A stretch of 64,000 nucleotides of DNA from Carposina sasakii (Eukaryota; Arthropoda; Insecta; Lepidoptera; Carposinidae). Under the pieces are notes generated by a model, which was not told the DNA's origin, searched no databases, and saw only the letters and a program-made list of their open reading frames with translations. Below, piece after piece: positions 51,374 to 62,213 of the stretch. Within the stretch, counting starts at the first letter, position 1. The number at the start of each line of letters is the position of its first letter. The stretch lies in contig CP053170.1 in NCBI GenBank assembly GCA_014607495.2, positions 4,836,001 to 4,900,000 of the forward strand, given 5' to 3'. Position numbers and translations under genes: made by a program.

Positions 51374-52296
51374 TCACTGAAACACTCCTAAATGCCTTTT
51401 ATCCGTCATGATAAAGTCGATCTCATTCTTCGTCCTACCAACGGGGTGCCAGGTCCACTTCCTTTGGGGCTTTTTCTGATAGAAAAAGTTTAAACAGAAC
51501 AGCCTCTGCATGCTGAGGAAGTTGACTAGCATTTGGTCTCTCTGGTCCCAAAGTCGATTCGCCGCACTCCTGTCCCACTTTGGCGTTGAAATCCCCCATG
51601 ACAACAGTGAAGTGGGTCTTAGTAGTGCAGTGCATGGCTTTCGACACACCCTCCTCCACCTCTTCATCTGAGCTTCTCAACGTTGGCGCATATACCTGTC
51701 TTGAGACAATATCTTTTGGTCAGTTTTAATACCAGGTACGCTACCCGGGCCGAGACGCTACAAATCTCCTTCACGTTATCACGGAGGGTTTTGTTGACGA
51801 TTAATCCCACGCCACCCTGGAACTTTGTACTCCCCTCCCTGAAGTAGAATAGGTGGCATGATTCAAAAGTTATAGTGTCCTCCCCCTCTCTTCGGACTTC
51901 TGATAATCCAAGAACATGCCACCGTATTTTTTCTAATTCTACCTCAAGGATTTGGAGACTTTCATCCAGCCGTAAACTGTGTCCGTTATACGTTGCCAAG
52001 GTCAGGTTGTTGTGGCAGCCATTACTCGTAGCCTGGGGATTCTTTGCACTCCCTGCCACACTATGACCCGGCCCGCTGCCGTAGTCCGGGGTAGTATGGC
52101 GGCCGGGAACTGGGGGCCTCTTTTTAGTTGCCGTCATTGGGGAGTTTTTGCCCATAGTCACCACGCTGGGCAGACGGGTTGGTAACCGCAGTATGCTTTT
52201 CGGACTATATTGTCTACATGGGAGGCGCTGCTGCCCAACTCCCGGAACCCTCAATCGCCTCGTACGATACCCACGGGTAGGTATGAGGTGGTACAA
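51374..52296 (-). pseudogene. RTE LINE endonuclease (APE type), frameshifted
   Basis: The frame 52296-51664 starts MYHLIPTRGYRTRRLRVPG, passes TRLPSVVTMGK and reads NLTLATYNGHSLRLDESLQI, LSEVRREGEDTITF and GGVGLIVNKTL. These are conserved blocks of the apurinic-type endonuclease that nicks the target for RTE LINEs. VVMGDFNAKVG lies in a second frame (51680-51435) and RTKNEIDFIMTDKRH in a third (51667-51374), so at least two frameshifts separate the blocks. It is non-functional as written. Confidence 0.8.
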
Positions 52297-52323
52297 ACTC
52301 TACTCTGCCGGCACCACGCGGCT
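52080..52323 (-). repeat. RTE 5' end shared with the short derivatives
   Basis: The minus strand starts GCCGCGTGGTGCCGGCAGAG and runs through GGGCAGCAGCGCCTCCC and CTGCCCAGCGTGGTGAC to TATGGGCAAAAACTCCCC. The same order is found in all short derivatives (380-640, 1826-2070, 26326-26456, 40768-40976, 60840-61027), which then jump to the 3' end. Confidence 0.8.
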
Positions 52324-52334
52324 ATTTTAGCAGT

Positions 52335-52728
52335 AAGCGCTAGTAAATTATTTATTTATTTATTATTCTTTAAATATTCTAGGACTTAAAATTAGGTACA
52401 AAATAACCCTGCTATCCTAAAATATAACAAAATTAACCCTTAAAATATACACACCCCTAAATATTAAAATTGGAAATAACAAAATGTCGCATCACTGAAG
52501 CACGATATTTATTCCCTTCGCCGATTTTTTCGTAAAAACTTTATGATTTTTATTCGTATATTTATGTATTCTAAACCGGTTTATGGGTACCTACAAGGGA
52601 TAGCTAAGGATAGCAAGGTTAGGGCGGGACGGCAATAAAATGTTTATGTCTCTGTCACTCCGTACCCAAAGTGTAGGCAGCAAATCAAATTAGGCTATAT
52701 TGACAGTTTACATACATTTATTTACATA
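52335..52728. other. A+T-rich stretch without feature
   Basis: No gene or repeat recognised. Confidence 0.35.
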
Positions 52729-53040
52729 CTAGAGGACGCCCGCGACTCCGTCCGCGTGGACTGCAGAAAAAAATCAAAATATCGAAATTATCCGGGATAA
52801 TAACATTTTCCCGGGGTAAAAAGTAGCTAGTATCTAAACTGCATCGAAATCGGTTCAGCCGCTTCTGAGATTAGCGTGCATAAACGCACAGACAAACCGA
52901 CAAACAGACAAAAATTCCAAAAATCATTGTTTTGGGTACTATTGCGCTGATAAAGGTATTGTATAATATTTTTTCTTATATATCTTCCATGTACAGACAG
53001 CGATCCGTTACATTTTTATTTTTATTATATTATTATTAGA
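52729..53040 (-). mobile_element. Lep1-like Helitron, longer variant
   Basis: On the plus strand it begins CTAGAGGACGCCCGCGACTC and ends ATATTATTATTAGA, so on the minus strand it starts TC and ends CTAG. It matches 34205-34505 (ATCGAAATCGGTTCAGCCG, CGATCCGTTACATTTTTAT). Confidence 0.75.
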
Positions 53041-53796
53041 GACTAAAATTTTATTAAATGTCAATCCAATTTGGAAAGAGAAATATTTACGCATTTGAAA
53101 GTACAAGCTTTTTTTTATGTGTAAGCTTATCTTTATTTATGTGTATTTTGGTTGGAGCTTATTTCTAACTGAAGTCAAAATATTTTTTATACACTAATTT
53201 CGTGCTTAGAATTTAAATGCGAAGCTCAAGACAAACGGGATGGCGGAGAGCTATGAAGGCACTCTGCTCCATCTAGGGGACACACGAGGAGCCTCCTGCA
53301 TCTACTGCTAACAAGTACAGGTCTCATTTCCAGTACGCCAATTTAAGCGGTCATGCGCCAGCCTCGTCCACAGGTCTTCCATCAACTGAATTTCAATTAA
53401 TTCGAAATAAATAAATTTGAATTTGAATAAATATTTATAGATATTGAAAATACTCAATGTCTAACATATTAATGAAAAACTTCCAACCCATTTATAAAAC
53501 TTTGTACGATTAATTACAGAATTTACAGCTATGAAGGTAGCTAACTTTTCAGCAAATATTTTATTCAATTGTCATAATATTCTCAAATCTGTTCAAAAAG
53601 TAATTTATGACGCTCATCCGTGAATTGATAGGAATAATTAATAATGCCCACCCTTTGAATCTGGGCCATTAAACCATAATATTTCATTGTAGCATAAAGA
53701 TATACTGCCTATTTAGAATGGCACGGAAACATTCCCTGTTGGATTTGTTACTAGTCGCTATTGGGTAAAAAATGTTTACGTAGTCGGTTTTTTTTC
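53041..53796. other. Stretch without recognised gene
   Basis: The part near 53225-53400 is less A+T-rich, but has no frame or motif I recognise. Confidence 0.35.
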
Positions 53797-53998
53797 TAAA
53801 TGAGATTGTATTAGGCGTTACACTTCGGAAGTTCAAACATTCACTATGGGTGTGCCCACCAGCGGGCCCTACACCCTCCACTGACCCTCGGATCTGATAA
53901 CTGCAAAAATAAGCATTTGCACTACCTACAATCGCCACGAGAAACCAGATCCGAGCACATAGCATGCAAGATAATACATCGCACTATTTCCGAAATAA
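53797..53998 (-). mobile_element. Retroposon X, uninverted copy
   Basis: On the minus strand it starts TTTCGGAAATAGTGCGATG, passes CTCGGATCTGGTTTCTCG and CAGATCCGAGGGTCAGTGG, and ends TAATACAATCTCATTT. CTCGGATCTG and CAGATCCGAG form an internal stem. This colinear copy is the reference for the rearranged copy at 43242-43433. The 93-codon reverse frame is not conserved. Confidence 0.7.
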
Positions 53999-54130
53999 AA
54001 AACTACATTAATAATCTACATATATTTCGCCAACAACCGTGGCATCCTCAGGATTATAGAAATTAGTAAATTAGTAAACCACTAATTATTGTGAAACTCT
54101 GAAACCCAACACATTACCTACACAGGTGTG

Positions 54131-54236
54131 TGTGCTCGGGTCTGGTTTCTCGTAGCGATTGTAGTTAGTGCAAGTGCTTGTTTTCGCAGATTAGAGTTAC
54201 GAGTATAAGACCCGAGGGTCAGTGGAGTGAAGATTT
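54131..54236 (+). repeat. Retroposon X, partial copy in opposite orientation
   Basis: GCTCGGGTCTGGTTTCTCG, GTAGTTAGTGCAAGTGC and AGACCCGAGGGTCAGTGG match the reverse of 53797-53998, about 130 bp away, so the two copies form an inverted pair. Confidence 0.65.
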
Positions 54237-55740
54237 TTTTCTATAAATAAATGAGGTTATTTTGTAAGCGAAAATTTCACGGATAAGTATATTATGCATA
54301 GATTTTCTTTCTTACGTAGCACAGGAAGGAAAACATCATAGGTACCTACGGTTTTCATTAAATGGGCTTCTAATAAATCCAAAAATCCAATTAAAATTAA
54401 TGAATATCCAGTATTTCATGAAGAAACATTTACTTTTGGTAAATAAAGATATCCCTTACAAATGTAATTAAGAATAAGAATATATAATTTATCTCACATA
54501 ACAAACTCATAAAACTGAATCGTTTTTTTTTACATATTTAACAAGAGATTTTGTCGTGTATACTTAAAGAAAATAATGCAGTCTACTCTATATATTTTTA
54601 TATCTATGTCATTGGCTTTTAATTTTGCGACAAATTTATTCTTTAACGGGTCCAATTACGTCATTTAATTTAATGAAAGAGGTTACATACAATTGCGATT
54701 CAAAACTCGTCGCAAAATTTAATTTTAAAATTTTTGATTCAAAAACGTATTTTAGATCAGTTTCCTACGCATACACAGTTATGATTTCTCATGTATCTAT
54801 CTGTCTGTCCCGAATTAATAAACTCCAACAGTTTTTATTCGTATGTAATAAATAGAACTTATAAACTACGCGTACACTCCTATTATGTACGACTTTTGAC
54901 AAAAAAATATATAGCTATATGAATTACCTATCTCACAAATTAAATGTACCTACATAAAATCCTGAAGGAGTAGGCAGAAATCACGACTCTCAATTTACTA
55001 CGAGTACGATCCTGACACACCTTTTTCACTTTATCTATTTTCTTCAACATATTCTTCATGCACGCTCATTGGTTTCAGAAAATTGAATTAAACAGAGTAG
55101 GTATTAAGCTTATACGTACCGTGTCTAGTTATCTTTAAGGCTCTAAAGTGAAAAGCTATAGTTTTTATCTACCATCCTTCATCCATTGTATGACTACAGA
55201 AAAATAAGAAATGCGAAGTAATGTGCGAATTTTTTAAATATCTATACATCTACATGTATGTATGTATACATTCAGTTTAATTTGAACTTTATTACAATAT
55301 TAACGTGAGATATAAGCAGATAAACGGAGAGATATGGAAATATTGGAGTTTCTTCTCTGATGAAGTTTAAGAACTTCGAAGCAGTTATTAAATAAATAAA
55401 TTGGTTTACATTGAAATTAATGAATTTCGTATATTGCGAGTTTGTGACTAAGTTGTACATCAACATTGATTAATTATTGATTTAACTTAAATTATGACTA
55501 TGTATTTAGTAGGTATTTGGACAACTTTTACGACCATTCCATTAAATAATCTAATAAATTAAATATATTTGGGGGTTAGGTACCTTTTATGCAAGGTTGG
55601 AGTTAAGCAGGATATTGTATTTAAAACTCATTAGACTTATAAAATAGCTCATTAGACCAAATATTTAGATTTATCTGTGGATATGATGCATACCTACATA
55701 ATGTTACGGAACCAGTCGTGCGCTTGGTTGGAGTTTTATT
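54237..55740. other. 1.5-kb A+T-rich stretch without gene
   Basis: A 76-codon frame at 54625-54855 and a 64-codon reverse frame at 55272-55466 have no motif I know. No repeat recognised. Confidence 0.35.
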
Positions 55741-55742
55741 AC

Positions 55743-55791
55743 ACACAATAATTTATTATGCTATTCAGCATAGCATAATAAATTATTGTGT
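55743..55791. repeat. Perfect 20-bp inverted repeat with 9-nt loop
   Basis: ACACAATAATTTATTATGCT (55743-55762), loop ATTCAGCAT, then its exact complement (55772-55791). No flanking duplication seen. Confidence 0.85.
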
Positions 55792-55859
55792 AGTTGAGAA
55801 ATCTCCTTTATGATCCTAATATTTTAGCTACCCCATTTCGTAAAACAGCTGTGTGTATA

Positions 55860-56213
55860 TAGAGTATTTTTTGGTCGTCAACGTTCCCGAAAACTACGGA
55901 ATCTCCTCATCATCACGATCATTTTTCTCCATGAAGGCATACCTGGGAAGTGCCTGGTTCTCAAGATATTAGGGTCCAAAGTTGAGTAAATAGACTGCGC
56001 TTTACTGCATAAATGCACATAGACGCGCGTAGTCAAGAGAAATAATTAATATCTATCAATGAAAAAGCTAGCATAAAAACACTTGACAGTATAAATTTCG
56101 CTCGATCAAGTATTTAAAAAAAAATCAAAAAAATTTACATCGTTTCCCAGCATTTTTTGGCATAAACTTACTTAATTTGATGTAAAGAGTACGTAAACGA
56201 AAAACACCCTGTA
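55860..56213 (+). mobile_element. MITE type IV, diverged copy
   Basis: Starts TAGAGTATTTTTTGGTCG and ends AACGAAAAACACCCTG before TA. Interior words TTCCCGAAAACTACGG and CATGAAGGCATACCTGGG match the other copies. The first base of the terminus has changed. Confidence 0.75.
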
Positions 56214-56664
56214 TGTATGTATGCATGTAGATGGTAGATGTATTATAATAGCACTACGAATACCTATTAGCTCACCATAAATACATAAAACAGATATCGC
56301 CATAGCCTTAATTACTTCGCCAAAGCCAAGTACTGTATATACAGACATTGAGTACCTCATAAAAGGTCGGTAGAACTAGAAAACTATCAAAGATAGGGCA
56401 TAAATACGGTTTAGTGCCATTCTGACCTAACGAGTGCCAGCTATGGCCTTGTCTGAACGTAAAAGTGGCCATAAATTTAACTGAGAAAGAGGATGCATCT
56501 GTGAATTTTAGTGCCATAACGTGGTTCTAGCCATTTGAATGTTTAGATTCGAATAACTTTTATGTGAGTGTTAAAAAGTGGGTGAACTAAAATTGGTTTA
56601 GTTCCCAGAGTTTGATAGCTAAATTTTTGATTTGTTTCGTGTTATATTTAGAAGTGTGTGCACT
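56214..56664. other. Stretch without recognised gene
   Basis: No feature recognised. Reverse frames at 56172-56517 are chance. Confidence 0.35.
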
Positions 56665-56832
56665 AGCTGTTGCTTGCGACTACGTCCGCGTAGACTACAG
56701 AATGTAGCCTATATCTTTCTCCGTACTCCCAATTATTATGTATGCAAAATTAAAAGGATATTGGTTGAGTAATTGAAGCGTGAAGAAGTAACAAACAAAT
56801 AAAGGTAATTTTGCATTTATAATATTAGTTTA
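56665..56832 (-). mobile_element. Decayed Lep1-like Helitron
   Basis: GCGACTACGTCCGCGTAGAC then TACAGAATGTAGCC at the left and GCATTTATAATATTAGTTTA at the right match reversed Lep1 ends. Confidence 0.55.
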
Positions 56833-57227
56833 AACTTTGTGTATATCGCCCGAGAGAACTCCCGAGCTGTTTAATCGACTCTTATAATAATCAACACAAC
56901 AAAAAAATTATTGGCGAAACGTTTCATCCTTTCACGCTTAATACTTCACGAAACTGGAGAAAAAAATATGAATATAAATCAATTGATGTGCTGCTCTTGC
57001 ATAATGTTGTTAGTTCGATTATTCACCAATCAGCGAGTGCCATGTCACGGTTTGATTAAGCGGATGAACGGAGTTATGCAAATGCGAGCCAATAATAATT
57101 CGGTATCGGCATAATTTTTGGTGACGGGCCACTTTATTTGTTGTACTCTTATTATCATGATATGGGGGGTTTTATGACAGAGTATTATTTTCTGAACGTG
57201 ACAAAGGAATAAATTCGTTTATTGTTT
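56833..57227. other. Stretch without recognised gene
   Basis: A 67-codon frame at 56911-57114 has no recognised motif. Confidence 0.35.
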
Positions 57228-57300
57228 CTGTGCTGATGCGGGGCTTCATTGGGATACATCAGCTGCATTTCCTTCCGTGAATGTGTTAAGAGTAAATTAT
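57228..57300 (+). repeat. Fragment of the CATCAGCTGCATCTCC repeat family
   Basis: GATGCGGGGCTTCATTGGG and CATCAGCTGCATTTCCTTCC match 13350-13595. Confidence 0.55.
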
Positions 57301-57436
57301 AAGAAGCGTTCTTTTAGGTTATCGTAAGTAAACTAGACTTAAGCAATAGATTTCTTACTTAATTTTAATACTCTACGCAATTATCGACAAACGAATATTT
57401 TTTCGTAATAAAGTAGCGTCAATCAGTTACATATAC

Positions 57437-57535
57437 CTTGTTATTCTTTTTTTACACAGACATTTTATACAGAATAACAGGAACAGAGGTGTGCTTATCC
57501 TTAATAGAGATTTCTTCTAGCAAGTCACTTGGCAT
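57437..57535 (-). repeat. LINE 3' end
   Basis: Reverse copy of the block at 2357-2460, with GTGTGCTTATCCTTAATAG and GAGATTTCTTCTAGCAAG. Confidence 0.45.
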
Positions 57536-58038
57536 AGAGAAAGTTGGATGCAAATAGATAGATACCTTTGTGTATGTTGCCGCGTTAAAAATTGTTAAGG
57601 GTAAAAAAGTTATAATTTTGATGGTTTTTTTAATGTTTAAGTTCTACAATTTTAGCAATTCAAATTTAAACAAGTTTAAATTGTTATAAAGTAAGACCCA
57701 TAATAGAAATAATCTTTAGAATATTTACATTAACCTGCATTGTACACCTTTTTTGAATCAGTTAATATGAGAAATTCAAAAGGTCCACCCCGCACTGAAC
57801 CCTAACCATTTAGAGGTCTGTATCACGCGAACAGTTCGCGACGATAAATTAAGTGTTCCGTATTAATTATTTATTCAGGCCTCTTGCGGAAGCACTGTTA
57901 TGGTGTTGCCCTGTTTATATTAATTTTATTAGTCACGGTCGGTTGGCGGGTAAATAAATGTGGAAACTGTTAAGGTACTCCTACATTTATTTGTAACTTA
58001 CGTTATTTATTTAAATCATTAAGATTTATTTATAAATA
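57536..58038. other. Stretch without recognised gene
   Basis: No feature recognised. Confidence 0.35.
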
Positions 58039-58219
58039 ATAGACGCCCGCGTGGGCTTCAGAATTTACCGGAAATAAAATGTCCTTTGTGATTGTTGTCC
58101 TAGACCTCATTTTTTACCTAATTTAATTTAAAGCGGTTCAATGATTTTATTGTAAAAGTGCGGTAGACAGACGGATTATACTATATTTATAATAGTACCA
58201 TTCATATTATTAGTAAGGA
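58039..58219 (-). mobile_element. Lep1-like Helitron, decayed
   Basis: TAGACGCCCGCGTGGGCTTC at the left and ATATTATTAGTAAGGA at the right are reversed Helitron ends. The right end reads TC on the minus strand and is preceded there by A, as expected for the AT target. Confidence 0.6.
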
Positions 58220-58326
58220 TAAGAAATGAAAATCAAATAAGCATTAAACATTCAAAAACAGCAATGTAAAGTATAGTACAAATGACACACACAAAAAATA
58301 CTCATAATAATTATTTATTATCGTAG

Positions 58327-58394
58327 TAGGCTTATCGTTCGTAGCATGTGCTACGCGCAGTAGGCTCGTAGTCCGTAGCATGTGCTACGCGCGG
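58327..58394 (+). repeat. Two 34-bp tandem units with palindromic core
   Basis: GTAGGCTTATCGTTC and GTAGGCTCGTAGTCC are each followed by GTAGCATGTGCTACGCGC. The core GTAGCATGTGCTAC is a palindrome with TG at its centre. Confidence 0.75.
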
Positions 58395-58454
58395 TTAGTG
58401 GCAGTTGCACCTACACGATTTAGTTTTAAACCAACATACTATTATTTATTATTA

Positions 58455-58650
58455 TTGGGGTAGCCAAAACTGCAGAATCACGAAGGAGATCTTACTGCCA
58501 CGTTTAGCAAAGCAGTGCTTAATATAAAAGATCGGTGGCTTGTTCATCGCCTAGAGAAAGCCGAGTTCCTTAGTCAACTCTTACGACGTGCACAGAAGGC
58601 GATGCAGGCTCATGCAGCTGATGTATTCTAGTGAATCCCCGTACAAGATC
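58455..58650 (-). repeat. Longest reverse copy of the CATCAGCTGCATCTCC family
   Basis: GCCAAAACTGCAGAATCACG, GATCTTACTGCCACGTTTAG, GTTCATCGCCTAGAGAAAGC and CATGCAGCTGATGTATTC follow the reverse order of the family at 13350-13595. Confidence 0.6.
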
Positions 58651-58987
58651 ACATTAACAAAGTACATTGGCCTATAATTTTCTCGATATGGTGTAAACAC
58701 CCCTTAAGTCTTTTTCTGTTATGCTTCAACACGCGAAGGTATCAGGGACCTTTATGAAATCTTGATCCTTTAACTTTATGAGCGATATCTTACTGAAAGA
58801 TGAATATTCATTAACTATGAGTTGACAGTTTATCGCCTGATGGTTTTGTTTCCTTACAACCTTACTACTTTATCTATGACAAAATAAAAACGTAAATAAT
58901 ATAATTTTTCACAAAAATATATCCATAGATACCCTGTTGTTACAATTCAGTTTGATGAGGTGAAAGTGAATTTAACATAGGTTACCA

Positions 58988-59110
58988 TTTTAGGGTTCCA
59001 TACAAACAATGAAAAAATGGAATCCTTATGGGATCACTCTGTCTGTCCGTCTGTCACAGTCAATTTAATTGGAATCTACTGAGCCAAATCAGGTGAATTA
59101 AAGTAGGTTA
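58988..59110 (+). repeat. Fragment of dispersed repeat starting TAGGGTTCCATAC
   Basis: TTTTAGGGTTCCATAC and CACTCTGTCTGTCCGTCTG are words of a common insect dispersed repeat. The class is uncertain. Confidence 0.4.
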
Positions 59111-60020
59111 GTATTATTCTGTGCCATTAGGGAAAAAAAATCTTTCCAACCACGCTGAAATCAATTCATATCAAATGATAGGAATCGTTATGCGAGGATC
59201 TCAAATATATTTTTATTATCATAGTAAAAACAAAGAGTTTTCATTTTATTCGGAAAACAAGACATAATTCTTGATCTCAATAAAAAATATATCCTAATAT
59301 AGTTTTCATAGATTAAATAATTACTCACTCATAGATTGAAGGAAAACCTACAAGAATAATGAACATATCTCAATGCGCTCTTTATGCGAGATCAATTCGC
59401 AAAACTAACTCATCAAATCGCAATTTTTACTTTACTTTGCTGGTAAACTTTCCAAAATGTTGTTTAAAAAGCTTCTAAAGGAAAATAACAATTTGAAAAA
59501 TCGTTCTACAAATTGTTTTGTATAATTTGATGTAATTTAGAAAAACGTGGTTACGATATTACTGGGATTAAGTCATTATTTGAATAAAACAAAATGTTTT
59601 GAGAATTAATCAAGAGAATAGCCCTTTATTTTGGCTCCAAGAAAGCGAATTCTTTTTCTTAATTTAATATAGGTAGGTACATAAAACATCTATCTGTATA
59701 TGAATTAAAAACTTTAGTCATAACTAAATACATTTAAATAATCTAACCTGCACAGCACAAACACAAAAGTTTTTAGACAGAACAAAGTAAATGAATGGAT
59801 CAATGGAATGAATCTAAAGATTGTCGCATCGTTGACACATTTAAGAAAAACCTCAAGGATCACTACATGTAAATTTTTTAACTATGCTGTCATTTGTTTC
59901 TCTTCTTTTTTTCCATGTAGAATCAGTTTCTTGGAGTCAGTTTAATTGCACATGTTACCTTTTATAACTTAAAAATTTCAGTTTATTTGCTTGACTTGCT
60001 AGAAGAGATCTCTTGCACAG
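59111..60020. other. A+T-rich stretch without gene
   Basis: No gene recognised. The last 30 bp may be a LINE 3' end (GCTAGAAGAGATCTCTTGC). Confidence 0.35.
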
Positions 60021-60211
60021 CCTCCTGATTACGTAAAAGCAATAGCAAAGCCGAAGCCGCGCGATCGTGATAATTGAGAGTGTGTGCGTGCGCGCAACGA
60101 GTGCTTGGCGTCCTTCCGCGCCCCGCACCTCGCCCCACGCACACAACACTCTCAATTATCGCGATAGCGCGGCTTCGGCTTTGCTATTGCTTTTACATAA
60201 TCAGGGGGCGG
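60021..60211. mobile_element. GATTACGTAAAAGC fold-back MITE, long-stem form
   Basis: Two arms of about 68 bp pair almost fully: CCTGATTACGTAAAAGC, AATAGCAAAGCCGAAGCC and TAATTGAGAGTGTGTGCG on the left, with the inverse on the right. About 45 bp of GC-rich sequence forms the loop. The stem has few mismatches. Three chance frames cross it on both strands because of the symmetry. Confidence 0.8.
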
Positions 60212-60239
60212 ATAAGCTTGCCAATGCATCTCTTCTTTT

Positions 60240-60839
60240 ATCCTGTAATTAATATTTTTGTACATGTGCAATAAAGAATAAAAATTAATAAACTTGAGAA
60301 GTAGGCTTTAGAAAGTACGATGTGTTGTATTGACGGGGCTACGTGCCTAACAAAATCTGCTAATACTCGCCAACAACCTTCAACTTTTCGCCAAAGAAGT
60401 CTACAATCAATTCAAGTGGAAGTTTCTCATTAATGGTATATTAATTAGTAATGTTTGCTACAGGGGTGTCAAATACTATGATTGATTGCTGTTCTTTAGA
60501 GGCGGTTGTAAATTACACTCTAGAAGAAGAACATAATATAAAAATAAAGGTAGTGTGATATACGAACCGAAGAGCAAATGAAGTAAAAGTAGGAAAAAAA
60601 ATTGGTGCAGATGGTTTGATGATATATAAATAAAAATGGAGTTGTTAAAACTGGTAAAAATACCTAAATTACAAATCCAGCGTACAACAATGAAAAGGCA
60701 TACCTAAACACGTTAAGCATGCTCCTTATAATCCTAATTTATTTTCTTCTTTGTTAGTTTAGACCTAATTCTGAATTCATCAATTTACATGCAAGTCAAA
60801 ATAAAATTTAACGATCGTCTTCAATTTGCCATGCATGTG
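60240..60839. other. Stretch without recognised gene
   Basis: ATGTGCAATAAAGAATAAAA at about 60264 may be a LINE 3' end. Nothing else recognised. Confidence 0.35.
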
Positions 60840-61027
60840 GTATTGGCAGAGTAGAAAAGCACCACTCTATATCTGTTAATGGGTTCTCCCGTGGCACCTC
60901 CCGTGACAACATAGTCCAAAAATTACACTGCGGTCACCAACCTGCCTGCCCAGCATGATACTATGGGCAAAACCATCCTATGACAGTTAAAGCCTTGTCC
61001 GGCACTGTGATAGGCTGATAAATCATA
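60840..61027 (+). mobile_element. Short RTE derivative, plus strand, diverged
   Basis: GGCAGAGTAGAAAAGCACCAC, TGGCACCTCCCGTGACAAC, CGGTCACCAACCTGCCTG and TGATAGGCTGATAAATC keep the order of the short RTE derivatives. The AYVQQW-coding part is mostly lost. Confidence 0.65.
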
Positions 61028-61513
61028 GAACAAGAACATAATCCGATATGGTAATGTGTTCTAATAGCACATCTATATAAAAGTACAATAGCTCTCATAA
61101 AATTCTATGATGTGCTTATAACAGCACAAAGACTGTTAACTGCAAAGACATTCTACTTCTATTCTTGTACTAAGATGTTAGCAAATTACAGTATGTAAAA
61201 ACGCCTACAAACCTTATATTTCGTTAATTTTTCATGCCACCTACATGTCAAATAGGTAGTATAGGTACCTGTACCTTGTGACTTGGTAGATGTGTTTAGA
61301 CATAGTTTATTAATTAAGTGTTTAATCGTCCTGGAATTAATTCTAAACTTTAACTTTAAATTACTGGTGAACTAAAAACGCTTATAAGTTTCTTTATATC
61401 TATAATCGTCATCTAAAAAAAATAATATTAGAAAATAGTTTATTATCTGATCTTATACTCGTAATGACCCACCAAACCCACAAACTTAATCAAGCTACTT
61501 GTATACTGACATT
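61028..61513. other. Stretch without recognised gene
   Basis: No feature recognised. Confidence 0.35.
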
Positions 61514-62213
61514 TACTGACTAATATTATAAATGCGAAAGTAACTCTATAGGTATCTCTTACACGCCAAATTTACTAAACCGATTATAATGAAACGTTTT
61601 ATTCGGGAAAAAATATTTTATTCCCTGATAATTTCGATATTTTGTTTGTACCATCACGGCATAGTACAATGAGTGGGAAGTAGGCTATCTCCGGCCCAAT
61701 CCGCGACATAATTACCTACCATACTTGCCTGCCTCAGGGTTGTCACTTTTAGCTAAATATTAATTAAGTGCCTAGAAATTGGCCAGGGCCGGGAAGTTGT
61801 ATTTTATACTTGTGATGTTTGGGTTTGGTTTTACCTAAACGATGATGAAACTATTTACGATTAAAGAAAGAGCGACTGGTGATATCTATGTGGTTGCGGG
61901 GCCAGAGACAGGCGACGCAGGGTGGTGATGAGTAAGAGTACCTGCGATAGTTTATTACTACATTGCGATTATCACACATTTTTCGTTTATTTATTGGTGC
62001 CGAAAAGCCGTGTCGTGAGTGACGCTCGAGGCTTGTGCGGTGTTAACCCCGACTGGCGCACTGAGAAACGGGTCGAGATTTTGTTTGAGTGTGCGTGCGG
62101 CGACACATAGATACTATGGCGCACATATACAAGCCGCGCGCGGTGCGTTTGTATGAAGATAACATACTTCCCACTTATTCTACTATGATCACGGAGTCGC
62201 GGGCGTCCACTAA
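61514..62213 (+). mobile_element. Lep1-like Helitron split by an inverted-repeat element
   Basis: The left part (TACTGACTAATATTATAAATG to CGATATTTTGTTTGTACC) and the right part (GAGTCGCGGGCGTCCACTAA) together form one Lep1-like element ending in CTAA before T. The element at 61660-62187 separates them. Confidence 0.7.
61653..62194. mobile_element. 528-bp inverted-repeat element nested in the Helitron
   Basis: The element 61660-62187 has 23-bp ends, CATAGTACAATGAGTGGG on the left and CCCACTTATTCTACTATG on the right, matching at all but two positions. The direct repeat ATCACGG (61653-61659, 62188-62194) flanks it. A 7-bp duplication is close to the 8 bp of hAT elements, but the terminal CATAG is not typical. 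No transposase. Frames 61922-62110 and 62319-61987 (reverse) are chance. Confidence 0.8.

Larger units (their letters stand above)
45671..52334 (-). mobile_element. RTE-type LINE with 11-bp target duplication, split by an LTR element
   Basis: ATTTTAGCAGT flanks the whole block (45671-45681 and 52324-52334). The LINE is read from 52323 down to 45682 and is interrupted by the mag-like element at 46127-50545. Without that insert it is about 2.2 kb, short of the usual roughly 3.2 kb, so it has internal deletions, but the 5' end is the same as in the short derivatives, so it is not 5'-truncated. It encodes an endonuclease, part of a reverse transcriptase and the C-terminus, all with frameshifts. 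The 3' tail is an imperfect GAT repeat. Confidence 0.85.
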
